From Paulinella micropora (Eukaryota; Cercozoa; Imbricatea; Euglyphida), in assembly GCA_009731375.1 (NCBI GenBank), contig BJOX01000003.1:808470-845278 (forward strand): a DNA stretch of 36,809 bases. Direction: 5' to 3'. A program made the position numbers and the translations under genes. Below the pieces are notes generated by a model that saw only the letters and a program-made list of their open reading frames with translations, was not told the DNA's origin and searched no databases. Below, one piece after another: positions 13,311-23,200 of this stretch (position 1 is its first letter; each line of letters opens with the position of its first letter).

Positions 13311-14577
13311 CAACAGCAGCAGTACGTGCGTTTTTCCTCAGCGTTTCTGTTGGTGCGATGGATGGATATCTATGATATGTGTGTGTGTGTTTTCGTGTCA
13401 GGGGCACTGTTGTATGATATCTACACGAGGCCCGAGGCAGGTGAAGCGACTGACATGTTTTGGTGAGCCATGGGCAGGCAGGTGAAGCGACTGACATGTT
13501 TTGGTGAGCCATGGGCAGCCATTCCTCTACAGTTGAGTGACTTTTATTACCAGTATTATCTTCCTCCAAGGATGATTTTCACCTTGTTTGAAGCACGAGT
13601 TGAAAATTGATTCCATGAATCAACCTGGATCAAAATTTTACTTTACTTCCAGCATGGTACTATTTTTTTCTGTCTGACATAAAGTCTTACTTCATACTGA
13701 ATAAAGTATTACTCCATACTGAAGAAAAAATGAAACTTGAAATTGCGTTGTTGTTTGCCAGTACAACTGAAACTGCCGACTGTACTAACTACTTTCTTAC
13801 CGGGTTTTCGACACTTTGCATGTCTTTTTCCCCGATATTTGCGGAACTTAGCGAGTCAGTCTTCTTCCCGGGTTTTGCCGTATCTTTTAGCGAGACTTGC
13901 TGTGCACTCGCCCCCTTTTCCTCCCTCTCTCTGGGTATTCTAATCATCTCACTCTCAGATGGGTGATGTTCATCGTTGCGTTGAAAATTCAGGTTTAATC
14001 GCTGCGGCTTAGAATTAGTCAGTGAGAGTCATGTCCTTGGTTCAAGTTTTCAAGTTTCTGATCAATGGCGGTATCATATCTACTGAGAGTCAGTTTCTAT
14101 GAAATCTTACGCGTCCAGGAATCTGTTCATGACAAGTTTTGCTTTCGCCCGTGTATTTGCTCCTCGCTTCAATTTCGCTACCTTCATTTGAGTTCCTGCA
14201 GATTTGATCTTGGACATGATTTTAAACTGTACCAACGATGTTCTTTAAGGTTCCTCTCTTACTTTATGTCTGAATTACCTTCCTTTTTTCTCTTTCTGTT
14301 CAATTCTCCTTTTTAATCTCTCTTGTCTTCGATGTTCCTACTTTCACCCTCCCATTTTCGACCTGCTTTTTTTTTTTTTTTTCTCCTCTGTTCCCCATTC
14401 CCTTTTTCGTTGACTTGGATTATCTGTCCTCTTTTCTCTCTTCTTTGTTTCATCCTTTCTTCTCTGAACTTTGCTTTCCTTTTGTCAACCCTCCCACTTC
14501 CCTCTGTAGTCTGCTGTTTTCTCTCTTTGTTCACCACTGTTTTTATATGTTCTCCTACCTACATGCTTTTTTTTCAG
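13301..14577 (+). other. Unique DNA, possibly intronic, ending in a pyrimidine tract and AG
   Basis: This is the longest non-repetitive stretch before the retrotransposon. A perfect 41-bp tandem duplication lies at 13436-13517. Small frames (13730-13966, 14065-14316) have ordinary composition but no recognisable motif. From about 14260 the plus strand becomes strongly pyrimidine-rich and ends TTTTTTTTCAG at 14577. That is a textbook 3' splice acceptor, followed by about 125 bp of open frame to TAA at 14701. Whether it is used cannot be told, because the opposite strand also looks coding there. Confidence 0.4.
13436..13517. repeat. 41-bp perfect tandem duplication
   Basis: The segment beginning GGCAGGTGAAGCGACTGACA and ending CCATGGGCA occurs twice back to back at 13436-13476 and 13477-13517, without a mismatch. 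Confidence 0.95.
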
Positions 14578-14651
14578 CTCAGCGAAAAGCAAACGCTCTT
14601 CAATGATTACCAGGGCGTGCAAACGGATCGACAGGGGTGGTTGAAGATACC

Positions 14652-14897
14652 CTACCGATGGGGGCCAATGTTGTTGCACTTACAGGCAACGCAGCTGGGG
14701 TAAAGGCCATCGTTAGAGTCACCACAGGGGACGATGTTGCAGTAGATGGTGGTGCAGCTGGGGTGGTGGGGCTCGTCGACTGGTGGGTCGGCGGTGCAGG
14801 TCCCGAAGGAATACTTCCCAAGGTCGCTGCTGGAATCGTACCAGTCAGGGTTGATGGGGGCACGGTGACAGGAGTGCTTACAGGGGTTGGAAGCAAC
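14652..14897 (-). CDS. Cys-rich coding-like exon abutting the 5' LTR, function unknown
   Basis: The minus-strand frame from the LTR boundary (14897) to TAG at 14652-14654 gives 81 codons with nine cysteines. It includes NPCKHSC, then YSFGTC, SCTTIYC, VPCG and SCVACKC. Third codon positions are strongly biased to C, which supports this frame over the Gly/Val- and Thr/Pro-rich frames overlapping it. Cysteine spacing suggests a secreted or luminal disulfide-bonded domain. A consensus splice donor GTAAGT (14678-14683, minus strand) lies inside the last codons, so the exon may end there rather than at the stop. It lacks a start because the copia element interrupts it. It may belong with the minus-strand frames beyond the 3' LTR. 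I do not recognise the family. Confidence 0.5.
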   Translation of the reverse strand, partial: VASNPCKHSCHRAPINPDWYDSSSDLGKYSFGTCTADPPVDEPHHPSCTTIYCNIVPCGDSNDGLYPSCVACKCNNIGPHR

Positions 14898-15207
14898 GTT
14901 GTAATGTACTACTAATATCCGTTACTCCACCTAGTCAATTTACCGGTAATTTGGATTGTCTTAGTCATAGGCAGGTTCATAGGCCGGACAGTTATTAATA
15001 CCTTTATTACTGACAAGGACACTTTCTAGAGTATTCGCGAATCATAGTCTGGAATGCCTAGAATCAAATGAGTATTACCATTCTGTAAAGGTCATAACAT
15101 CATAAATTTGTGTGACCCAAAGTCATTAAAAGTCTTTTCTTAGGTTATTATTTACCCTTAGCGGGGTAGCTTCCCTAAACTCTGCGTTTGAGTGATAGAT
15201 TACTTTG
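14897..15207 (+). repeat. 5' LTR of the copia element
   Basis: 311 bp matching 22144-22454 except at four positions (TATCC/TACCC, GTCAA/GACAA, ATTGT/ATAGT, CTCTG/CTTTG). It begins CGTTGTAATGTACTACTAAT and ends ATTACTTTG. GTAAT near the left end and ATTAC near the right end form short inverted repeats. The last G may instead belong to the primer-binding site. Confidence 0.95.
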
Positions 15208-15217
15208 GTTATGAGCC
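15207..15217 (+). promoter_or_regulatory. Primer-binding site, complementary to a Met-tRNA anticodon arm
   Basis: GGTTATGAGCC directly follows the LTR. Its complement GGCTCATAACC has the form of an initiator Met-tRNA anticodon arm with the CAU anticodon. Drosophila copia and yeast Ty5 are known to prime from a half-tRNA by pairing with that arm rather than the tRNA 3' end. The ATG within this site (15211-15213) is also the gag start codon. Confidence 0.75.
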
Positions 15218-16362
15218 TTGTCAAGGAGGCAAGCGTGCCAAAGCACGTATTGAGTCAAGTGCCCATATTCGAGGGCAACGACCAAAGCTTTTGGCCTTGG
15301 TCAAGCAAGTTTCAGAAGCACATGCAGGGGATATCTGTCCACGTGGCAGAGATGGTATCTGTGGCATTAGCCGACCCAGCTAAAGCCAAAAGGGATTTTC
15401 CTTACGACGAAGCAAGGGCTAAGACGGCAGAAGACTTAGAAGAGCCCGACACGCCCATAAGTGATAGTGAGGAAGATGAAGAGTCAGACACCTCTCAGAG
15501 AGGAAGACAGAGACCCCAGACAAAGAAAGAAGATATCAAACAGCCAGAAGGTTGGGATAAAATGACAGCAGAACAAAAGAGAGAGTGGAAAGAGAAAGAA
15601 GCAAGGAAAAAGAAAAGACAAAGTATGAAACAACACACAAGAAGAAAGACAGCTATCCGCAAAGAGAAGAAATATTATGAAAGGATGAAAACTTTGCAGT
15701 TATGTCTGTCTGTGGCTTTTTCCAAAGACAATGTATCTAATTTCCTGCGAACACAGAAGATGAAAGGACCCATTGAAGAGTTGATAGTAGTAAGAGATCA
15801 ATGGTGAGGCATTTCCGGAGCAGGTATGTACATGTTAGAGGAAGAGTTTGAGAGAACGAGACCAAGGGCAGGTCAGAGGTATGTAGACTGGCTAAATGAA
15901 TTTCTCTTAAAAAAAATCCAGCTTGAAAGTTTACGTGGGGCGCCATTTTCCGATGAGGAAGCAAAGAGAAAGCTATTTAAGAAATTGCGCTACCATCCAG
16001 CTTTCGGGGATAAATTTCAGGTGGACCACTATGATCTCCCGGCCAGACTAAGACCAAATTTCTCGGAACTATGCGAAGCATCTAGGCAAAGATGGTTAAT
16101 GTTGGAAGAAAAAGAAAGACGTAACAATTTCCGTGAGAGAAAAACCCAAATTCGCAAAGACAACAACAAGAAATCTCGGGATGGCAAGCAGCGGCAAGAG
16201 ACCAATCTCCTGATGGATAATAAAGGGAAAAGGGGAGACAATAAACCGGGACCAAAGACAGCTCCAAACTGGACGCTCAAAGTCACGTGTTTCGGATGTG
16301 ATGCCAAAGGCCATACCATGAGATATTGTCCGATGATTTCGGAAAAGTTCCGCAAAGAATGA
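15211..16362 (+). pseudogene. gag: Gag (capsid/nucleocapsid) of the copia element, two in-frame TGA stops
   Basis: The first ATG after the LTR is at 15211. A stop in the same frame at 15196 rules out an earlier start. Early residues VPIFEGNDQSFWPWSSKFQ match the W-containing N-terminal Gag motif of copia elements. A long Lys/Glu-rich, probably coiled segment follows (about 15400-15690). TGA at 15805-15807 interrupts the frame, which then continues with a basic region and a zinc knuckle CFGCDAKGHTMRYC (C-X2-C-X4-H-X4-C, 16288-16329) that would package RNA. A second TGA follows at 16360-16362, with the frame still open beyond. Without suppression neither stop allows a full Gag, so it is called a pseudogene. 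Confidence 0.85.
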
Positions 16363-18207
16363 AAGTTAAAACGGAATCAAACGGAAGACAAAGGCACGGA
16401 ACAAGAAAAGAACGAACAAAAGAACAATTACAAAAACAAAAAGAAACCCTTTCATAAGAAAAAAAAAGCACTCACTTTGATAACAACCGGCAACGACAAA
16501 AACGAAGACGAACAAAGTGACTCTGATACAAACGTTGCTTTAATCCATATGGGGAACACTTATGATAAGAGCGATGATGATGAGGAAGAAAGAGAAAGAG
16601 ATGACGAGCAACCAAGCTCACCTCATCACAAATCTACAAGTCCCCAAGCCCTTTTGAACGATACAAAGACTACACCTAGGGTAGGGAATAGACATAGTGA
16701 GAGTGGAGAAGGACGGGAAGTGCGGTTAGTATCGGCCACCCTACGAGGTCCCTCCTCACTACGGGGAGAAGGCAAGGAAGAGCGGTTAGTATCCGCCACC
16801 CCACGATGTTCCCCAGTCACCCCTAACCCTAACGAAACTCCTTTGAGGCTTGAGAGTTCTTACGGAGTCACGCCTGACACAAAATGTGCCGGAATAAACA
16901 GACGCAAAAAACCGTGTAATGTTTCCGTTGAAAAATCAAAAGGAAAAGGAATATACGCAAATCACGCGAAACGATTATCTTATGCGAGGTACTGCGGATA
17001 TCACGCCACACAAGACCCAGATTATCCGGAGTTGGATTTGTCGGTAAGTCCCGTGTTGCGTCCCCCCAAATCTCCTTACTACCCAGACGAACGAGGTCTT
17101 AAAGCTGCGGCATTGGAAAAGTCTCATAAAATTACGCAAAGACTCGTTTTCGGGGAATTTGAAACTTTACGTGACACCAAAATTTCCACAAGTCCACAAG
17201 TCTCGCAAAATATTCCGCAACAACCACGCAAACATAATCCATTTTCTAGTCAGCGGACCGGCCAGAGCAGAGAAGGGAGAGAAGAGAGTGGAGTGGATGA
17301 GGGAGAGCAACGACTTGGGCCCACTTCTGTCAACAAGTTTGGCAACCAAATAGGTCCCACCTCACAACAACTCCAAATCTCTAGTTCTAGACCAATCACA
17401 GCACTCCCACCAACACAGACAACAAACACGCAACCCATCAACCCTCCCGTCATAACCTTCAAAGATATAAATGAAATAGCTAAAACGTTGATGAATGAGT
17501 GCGTGAGGGGAATGAATGGAGAAGTGATGCGTGTCGTGAGTGGCGAGCTAGAGAGAGATGACTTTTTGACTGACATAGTAAGAGCAATAGAAGGAGTGTA
17601 CTTGGAGAGAGCAGTCAGACAGAGTCCCATCACTACACCTCCACAACTCACAGAAGAGGGACAAGGTGAGGGTAGAGGAGTCTCTGAGGGTGAACTAGAA
17701 ACAGAGACAGAGACAGAAGGAGAGACAGAGCATGTACTGATACATGTGAGAAAAAGAGTGATGAAAAAGAGAGACATGACAGTACAGGATAGTGGAGCAA
17801 GCACAGACATATCATGCAGAGAAGACAGATTGACGGATGTCGATGAGATAGACCCGGTAGAACTACTGACAGGTAATGGAGAAAGGGAGTTGAGTAAGTC
17901 AGGAAGAGCTAGGCTGACTGTGATAGATGGGAAAGGAAGGCCTAGAACAGTAGAAAAGAAGATGTTACTCGACACTACCCTACCAGTTAGCATAGTCTCT
18001 ACAGGACAGATGGACCACAAACACAACAGATCAGTCATCCACCAAAACGGACAGTTAGTAATACTCAAACACCCCATCCACATTAACGAGAGTGACATAT
18101 TAGTAAGGGGAAGATTAACTAAGAGTATGATATATAGATGGGATGACGAATATGATGAACCATTGAAAGTCAACGAAAGATATGATCCTTTCGCAACAAG
18201 GGGGTAG
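16363..18207 (+). pseudogene. Copia linker and aspartic protease region
   Basis: The Gag frame continues open from 16363 to TAG at 18205-18207 (about 614 codons). The first 450 or so codons are an unusually long, low-complexity linker: Lys/Asn-rich, then acidic, then Ser/Thr/Pro/Gln-rich. It includes a partly duplicated RLVSAT...RG unit at about 16720-16800. The retroviral-type aspartic protease follows, with catalytic DSGAS (Asp at 17788) and, further on, the LLDTTLPVSIVST stretch typical of the copia PR to integrase transition. The protease would cut the Gag-Pol polyprotein. A G5 run sits immediately before the stop, where pol must be entered in the -1 frame. Confidence 0.82.
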
Positions 18208-19628
18208 AAGGGGAGGGAAGCCCCACAAATGAGAACAAAAACGAGACAAGTAAGCATGAAGTAAATAAGAGAGAGAAAGAATTACACGTAGATATAGTAT
18301 TATATGAAGCTTACCCCAGAAAGTCAGACAAACCTAGAAAGATAGGAATCAAGCTTTTTCACTATGCCTGTGGGCATTATGGGTTAACAAAGATGCGCCT
18401 ATTGGCAAAAATTTTGAACATTAAGTTAGTTGGTGACGAGAGCGATGTGAGATTTTGCGAATCTTGCATGATAGGAAAGTCTAAACGTTTGCCACGTTTT
18501 GCAGTTAATACAATAGAAAGAGCCCAAAAGCCAGGTATAATTCTACACATAGACACATCAGGACCGTGGGCAACTAGATCAATAGGTGGTAAACGGTATA
18601 AATTTTCGGTCACCGACGACTACTCACTGTTCATTCTTGACTTTTATTTAGCCCATAAGAATGAGTTTGTAGATTGCTTAAAACAAGCTGTAGCCTTTTA
18701 TGAGAGACAGACAGGAAACAAAGTAAAGGAAATTCGCGCAGATCAAGAATTCCATATTCCGGAGGAAGTCATTAAGTGGTGGAAAAATATTCGCTTTATT
18801 TGGAAAACCTCCGCGACAAACGATAAAGACGGGAATCCTATTGCGGAAAAAGTGAATGATATTACGGCGGGGCCTGCACGAGCAATGAGATATCACGCTA
18901 AATTACCGCCGCAATTCTGGGCAGAATTAGAACACGCAGCAACAACCATTCACAACATACTACCGGCAATTCACGGGGAACGCAAAGGAATTTCGCCTTA
19001 TGAGCAGCTGTTAGGTAGAAAACCAACACTCTTTCATTTAAAACCAATAGGATGTATGGGTGTGTTACATATACCTAAGACTAAAGTGCGGAAGGGAGAG
19101 TACAGAGGGAAAAAGGTGATGCTAGTAGGATATGATCTATTTCGGGAACTATACCGCGTATGGGATGGTAAGAAGATAATTTCCGGAGTGAGAGATGTGA
19201 GATTTAATATTCACAAAATCGGTAAACAAGCTCATCCTCCTAAACTAGTGTCGTGGGATAATGATGACTCTGAGGGGGAGAATGAGAATGAGAGCGAGCA
19301 ACCACACACATCTCCACAAGCGTCACCACCCCAATCACCACCCCAATCACCACCTCAATCACCTAAGTCACCGCACAACGTCAACAACGACCACCCAACA
19401 ACACACTTTGATGAAGTTGAGGGGGAGACAGAGAATGTTGATATCGATGCGAATGAGAATGAGCATGAAAATGAGCATGTGGAGAAGAATACATTGGATC
19501 ACAAACATACACGCCTACACACAAGTCCAGAGCCACATTATCCACAACAATTACCCCCAGAGCACAAGATCAAGCCACAAGAGCATACAAATGAACAGGA
19601 TCCAACAGATCCACTAAAAATACATTAA
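18186..19628 (+). pseudogene. Copia integrase
   Basis: This frame is -1 relative to gag-PR and overlaps its last 22 bases. Seen in order: an HHCC zinc-binding domain (His 18360 and 18375, Cys 18456 and 18465), then the DDE core with Asp at 18552 in LHIDTSG, Asp at 18741 in RADQEF, and Glu at 18846 in AEKVN, 35 residues after the second Asp. These residues carry out strand transfer of the cDNA into the host genome. A C-terminal region with SPPQ repeats and acidic/His-rich stretches follows. The frame ends at TAA 19626-19628, but the same frame stays open and protein-like after it, so the stop is a lesion within Pol. Confidence 0.88.
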
Positions 19629-21696
19629 AGAAGAGCATACGAAGAAAAATCACCACCATCTAAGGGATTAACGTGGGAGCAGAGTCAGAGAGTAACGGAG
19701 AGTAACATAATCCCCGGTAAAAGACAGCGCAAGGCAGTAGAGAGATTTACCCCTAGCAATGAGCCCAAGAGAGAAAAGAGAGAGGCTCAAGAGCTAATAG
19801 GTAAGGTAGTAAGAGTGCCCGCGCGTGCATGGGGAGATGGATGGGCGAAGAAAAAGTACGGTGAGGGATGGGAGAGCATAGTACGAGTAGGGGTAGTCAG
19901 CAGAGTGAGTGACCCCAGAGATAGACTCGTAGTAAGAGACAGACCTCAGCCCACCCACATAGTTAAGTTTGAGGACGAAGAAGAACGGATGTTGAATTCG
20001 GAAATCCTCAAATACTTCGTGAAAGACCCCGAATACCCGTTACAAAGTCCCGCTAATATGTTTTTATGCGATGACCGTATGGTGGCAGATGAGATTCGTG
20101 ATTTTTATTTGTATGTAGATATCAGAGTACCCAAAGATGTCATAGAGGAAGGTTTGACAGCTAAAGATGTTTTAGAGGGTATGAAAACAGAGCTAAAAGC
20201 TCTTCAATCCTTTAACACATACACATGGGTACCCCATAAGGAGGCAAGCAAGGCAGGAGTTAGTAAGATAGTTAGATTGACATGGGTTCACAAAGTAAAG
20301 TTAGATGAGAACGGGAAAAAGTTCATAAAGTCTCGTTTAGCTTTACGGATATATATTAGAACCCGGTGTTAGCTATAACCCAGATCAGCTCTTTGTTCCT
20401 TGCGCCGCGCACCATTCACTTTTATTTTTCGCCAAACTAGCTGCCTGGCACAAACACAAACTATACGGCATAGATTTTAAAAATGCATACCTAAATGCTC
20501 GTATGAATGACCCTGTTTATGCATATGCGCCAGAGAGTGTAGACAGAGAAGGGCATGAGGGGATGATATGGCGTATAGATGGTGCTTTATATGGTGCACC
20601 ACAGGCAGGAAGAAGATGGTATGAGATATTAGCACCCAAGTTAGAGGAGCTAGGTTTTAGGTTGCTAGATTCAGACTTATGTATGTTTGTAGAAAATGAT
20701 AAAGCTTTGAGAGAGGCGATAGTAGGGATATTTCATGTTGATGACTTGTTGTTCACCGCACCAAACAAACAAGCATATGAGCGTTTTGCGTCCGCATTAG
20801 AAAAACATTTCCCGCTCAAAAGACTCGGTATTGCCCGTGAATTCAAAGGAATAGAGATAGAGCAATCGAACGGGAAAATAATTTTGCATCAGCGAAAATA
20901 TCAGCAGCAGATACTAAAAGAGGTAGGCTACGATTCTGCTAAACCCGTTAGTACTCCAGCGCAAGAACATTTCACGGAACCGATGTCGGAATCAGCTAGC
21001 TTGCGAAAATTTTCAATTCCTAGTCTAGTTGGTCGTTTGCTATTTCTCGCAAAGATGACAAGACCCGATATAGAACAAGCACTAAATTCGGCAAGTGTCA
21101 TGCAAACTATCGATAAGGGAATAACTTATGCGATGTTAGGCAGAATCTTTCGTTATTTAGTTAACTCTTATCGAGGTTTAGCTTACCATGAGCCTAAGTC
21201 AGAGCAAGAAGGGCAAACCTATCCAAAACTTTCCATGTGGCCCGACGCGGCTCACAAAGTTTGTAAGAAAACAGGGAAGTCCCGCACTGGATTCGTGATC
21301 CTATGGGGCAGCGATCCAGTTGCATGGTTATCAAAGCGACAGAGTCGCATCGCCCTGAGTTCCAATGATGCTGAAATATTTGCAGCAACTGAGTGCATTA
21401 GAGAGGGACTTGCACTAAAACACATTACACAAGAACTAAACATAGCCCAAAAGAGCCCGATAGAATTATTCGAGGATAACTCTCAAACAGTCTTAGCGGC
21501 AGAGAGGGGTATGTCAGGTAATAGAACTAAACACTTACCTTTAGAATTACACTTTATGCACCACCTACAGAGAGACGGTGAGATTAAGTTTGTAAAAGTA
21601 GGTACGAAGAAGCAGATAGGTGATGTAATGACAAAATATTTACCGAAAGAACAATTCGAGTATTTACTTAACAAATTTACGGTAAAGCTCAAGTAA
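19629..21696 (+). pseudogene. pol: Copia reverse transcriptase and RNase H
   Basis: From 19629 to about 20345 the frame carries a basic segment, a candidate Tudor-like module (19791-19990) and the start of RT (EGMKTELKALQSFNTYTW, then KSRLAL). A phase change near 20345 moves the rest into the frame running to TAA at 21694. RT motifs follow: IDFKNAYLNA (Asp 20473), LYGAPQAGRRWY, and FHVDD in place of the usual YVDD (Asp 20740 and 20743). RNase H shows Asp 21244, the SSNDAE motif (Glu 21373) and Asp 21475. Together these would copy the RNA genome into DNA and degrade the template. Spacing at the phase change fits loss of two bases better than gain of one. Confidence 0.88.
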
Positions 21697-22134
21697 TTTC
21701 GGGATTTGCGTGTCCACTCACCTATATTTGCTTTGAGTGTTTTGTGCAGTTTGTTGCTTGTTGCAGCAGCTTTGTTTTGCGCAGGGGTCAAGAGCCGTCG
21801 AGCCGAGGCTGGGTAGCCGACTGCCACGCGAGGCCGGCAGCCGCGAGGCTTTCCCTGGCTAACTTAGCAATTTAAATTCTTTCTATCATTCTTTCTGTAC
21901 TAGAATAGGAAATCTAAATTTTTTTTTATTATTTTGCTACCCTCTACGGGAAGCGCTTGCAAATTTTTGAACACATACATACTTCATACATGTTACTGCA
22001 TGACCACATATATACATACATAGAGGATGTGATGTAAATGGGAGTTGATATTTAACCTTCGGGTAACCCATAACTGATCCTCAACACTATTTTTTTTCAT
22101 ATTTACACACTAATATAGCCTATGACTTGCGACT
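21697..22134 (+). other. Copia 3' untranslated region
   Basis: About 440 bp between the pol stop and the polypurine tract. A GC-rich patch with AGCCGTCGAGCCGAGGCT and GCCACGCGAGGCCGGCAGCC lies near 21790-21845. The remainder is AT-rich. No open frame of note. Confidence 0.8.
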
Positions 22135-22143
22135 AAGGGGGAG
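22135..22143 (+). promoter_or_regulatory. Polypurine tract
   Basis: AAGGGGGAG immediately precedes the 3' LTR and is the expected primer for plus-strand DNA synthesis. Confidence 0.85.
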
Positions 22144-22454
22144 CGTTGTAATGTACTACTAATACCCGTTACTCCACCTAGACAATTTACCGGTAATTTG
22201 GATAGTCTTAGTCATAGGCAGGTTCATAGGCCGGACAGTTATTAATACCTTTATTACTGACAAGGACACTTTCTAGAGTATTCGCGAATCATAGTCTGGA
22301 ATGCCTAGAATCAAATGAGTATTACCATTCTGTAAAGGTCATAACATCATAAATTTGTGTGACCCAAAGTCATTAAAAGTCTTTTCTTAGGTTATTATTT
22401 ACCCTTAGCGGGGTAGCTTCCCTAAACTTTGCGTTTGAGTGATAGATTACTTTG
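22144..22454 (+). repeat. 3' LTR of the copia element
   Basis: 311 bp, equal in length to the 5' LTR and differing at four positions. The right flank starts with TACCTATCC and shows no duplication of the left flank. Confidence 0.95.
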
Positions 22455-22457
22455 TAC

Positions 22458-23200
22458 CTATCCAGAAAGTGATCCAGGCGCCCCAGGGATCGAAGTCGAA
22501 ATCGGTAAATGGTTAACAAACTCCTCTAAAGGAATGAAGGTACCCATGCCATTGGCCAATTGATTCCAGAGAGCTTCGTGTTGAGCTGCAGAGCCTGTGG
22601 GCCCCAGGTACTCCTGGTAGATGTCGTGGGCTGTCATATTAGGATTACACATCAACTTTAGGGAGGTGTCGGTACCAATGGTAGATGAAGCAGATCAGTT
22701 TGCTTATCTTTTACTGCTTTGAGTAAAATATTACGGTATTCACCAGAGTAATTAGTAAATAAATCTTTTCGAAACTGTGTTGATTGAGTCCACGAGAGGT
22801 CCGTAGTAAGAGGAGTTGACTTCCCTTCCTCAACTTCCTTCTGAAATTTCTTCTCGGAGGGCAGAAGACCATGGTAGAATCCCAGGATGGTAAATGGATC
22901 CAGACATTGTGTTCCCGAAAGACGCGACAGGGGATCGTCGTGGCGTAAGTTGGCAATGGCGAGCATTGCAAGTTACCAGGGGTAGGCCAGGTAGTGTGGG
23001 TACACTTGTAGAGCACGATGAGCAGCAAAGAGGATGATCTTGCTGGGTGATAAGGGGGTGACCCTAACACAAACAAAACCAGACACATACTGTGTTGGTT
23101 GACTGTATAGAGTGTAAAAGAACAGAAAGACGACATAAAAATACAAAGACAGGTGAATGATCTGTCTCACATGTGTTTTTGATGACCTCTTATCTCCCAC
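22458..23200 (-). pseudogene. Decayed minus-strand gene with signal-anchor N terminus, interrupted by the copia insertion
   Basis: The minus strand starts at ATG 23200 with a basic stretch (KRSSKTHVR) followed by the hydrophobic IIHLSLYFYVVFLFFYTLYS, which resembles a signal anchor. Protein-like sequence continues to TAA at 22973 and stays in the same frame after it (HDDPLSRLSGTQCLDPF, then GFYHGLLPSEKKF) to a TAA at 22658. An overlapping frame, one base out of phase, then continues from 22694 with CNPNMTAHDIYQEYLGP and ALWNQLANGMGTFIPLEEF. It ends at TAG 22458, four bases from the LTR. The internal stop and the phase change indicate a pseudogene unless introns explain them. The Cys-rich frame on the same strand beyond the element may be its downstream part. 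Family not recognised. Confidence 0.5.

Larger units (their letters stand above)
14897..22454 (+). mobile_element. Ty1/copia LTR retrotransposon, nearly full length, inactivated
   Basis: The element has two 311-bp LTRs, a primer-binding site, and Gag, protease, integrase, RT and RNase H in Ty1/copia order (integrase before RT), ending in a polypurine tract. The LTRs differ at only 4 positions (about 98.7% identity), so the insertion is fairly young. The coding region is nevertheless broken by in-frame TGAs at 15805 and 16360, a TAA at 19626 and a phase change near 20345. A further phase change at about 18200 separates gag-PR from pol. No matching target-site duplication is visible: GCAAC on the left against GTACC or TACCT on the right. 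LTR ends are not the canonical TG...CA. Copia elements of this sort occur in animals, including crustaceans, but the clade assignment is inference. Confidence 0.93.

Noticed and set aside
11454-13485. Poly-S, poly-V, poly-Y and poly-L frames of up to 437 codons
   Set aside because: Translations of AGT, ACTATT and ACT repeats, some passing through N gaps.
14600-14915. Thr/Pro-rich minus frame and Gly/Val-rich plus frame
   Set aside because: They overlap the Cys-rich minus frame, which has far better codon bias. They look like its shadows.
17250-18257. 335-codon minus-strand frame inside the copia element
   Set aside because: It is the reverse of the protease and linker region, Ser/Leu-rich with no motif, and therefore a shadow of the plus-strand ORF.
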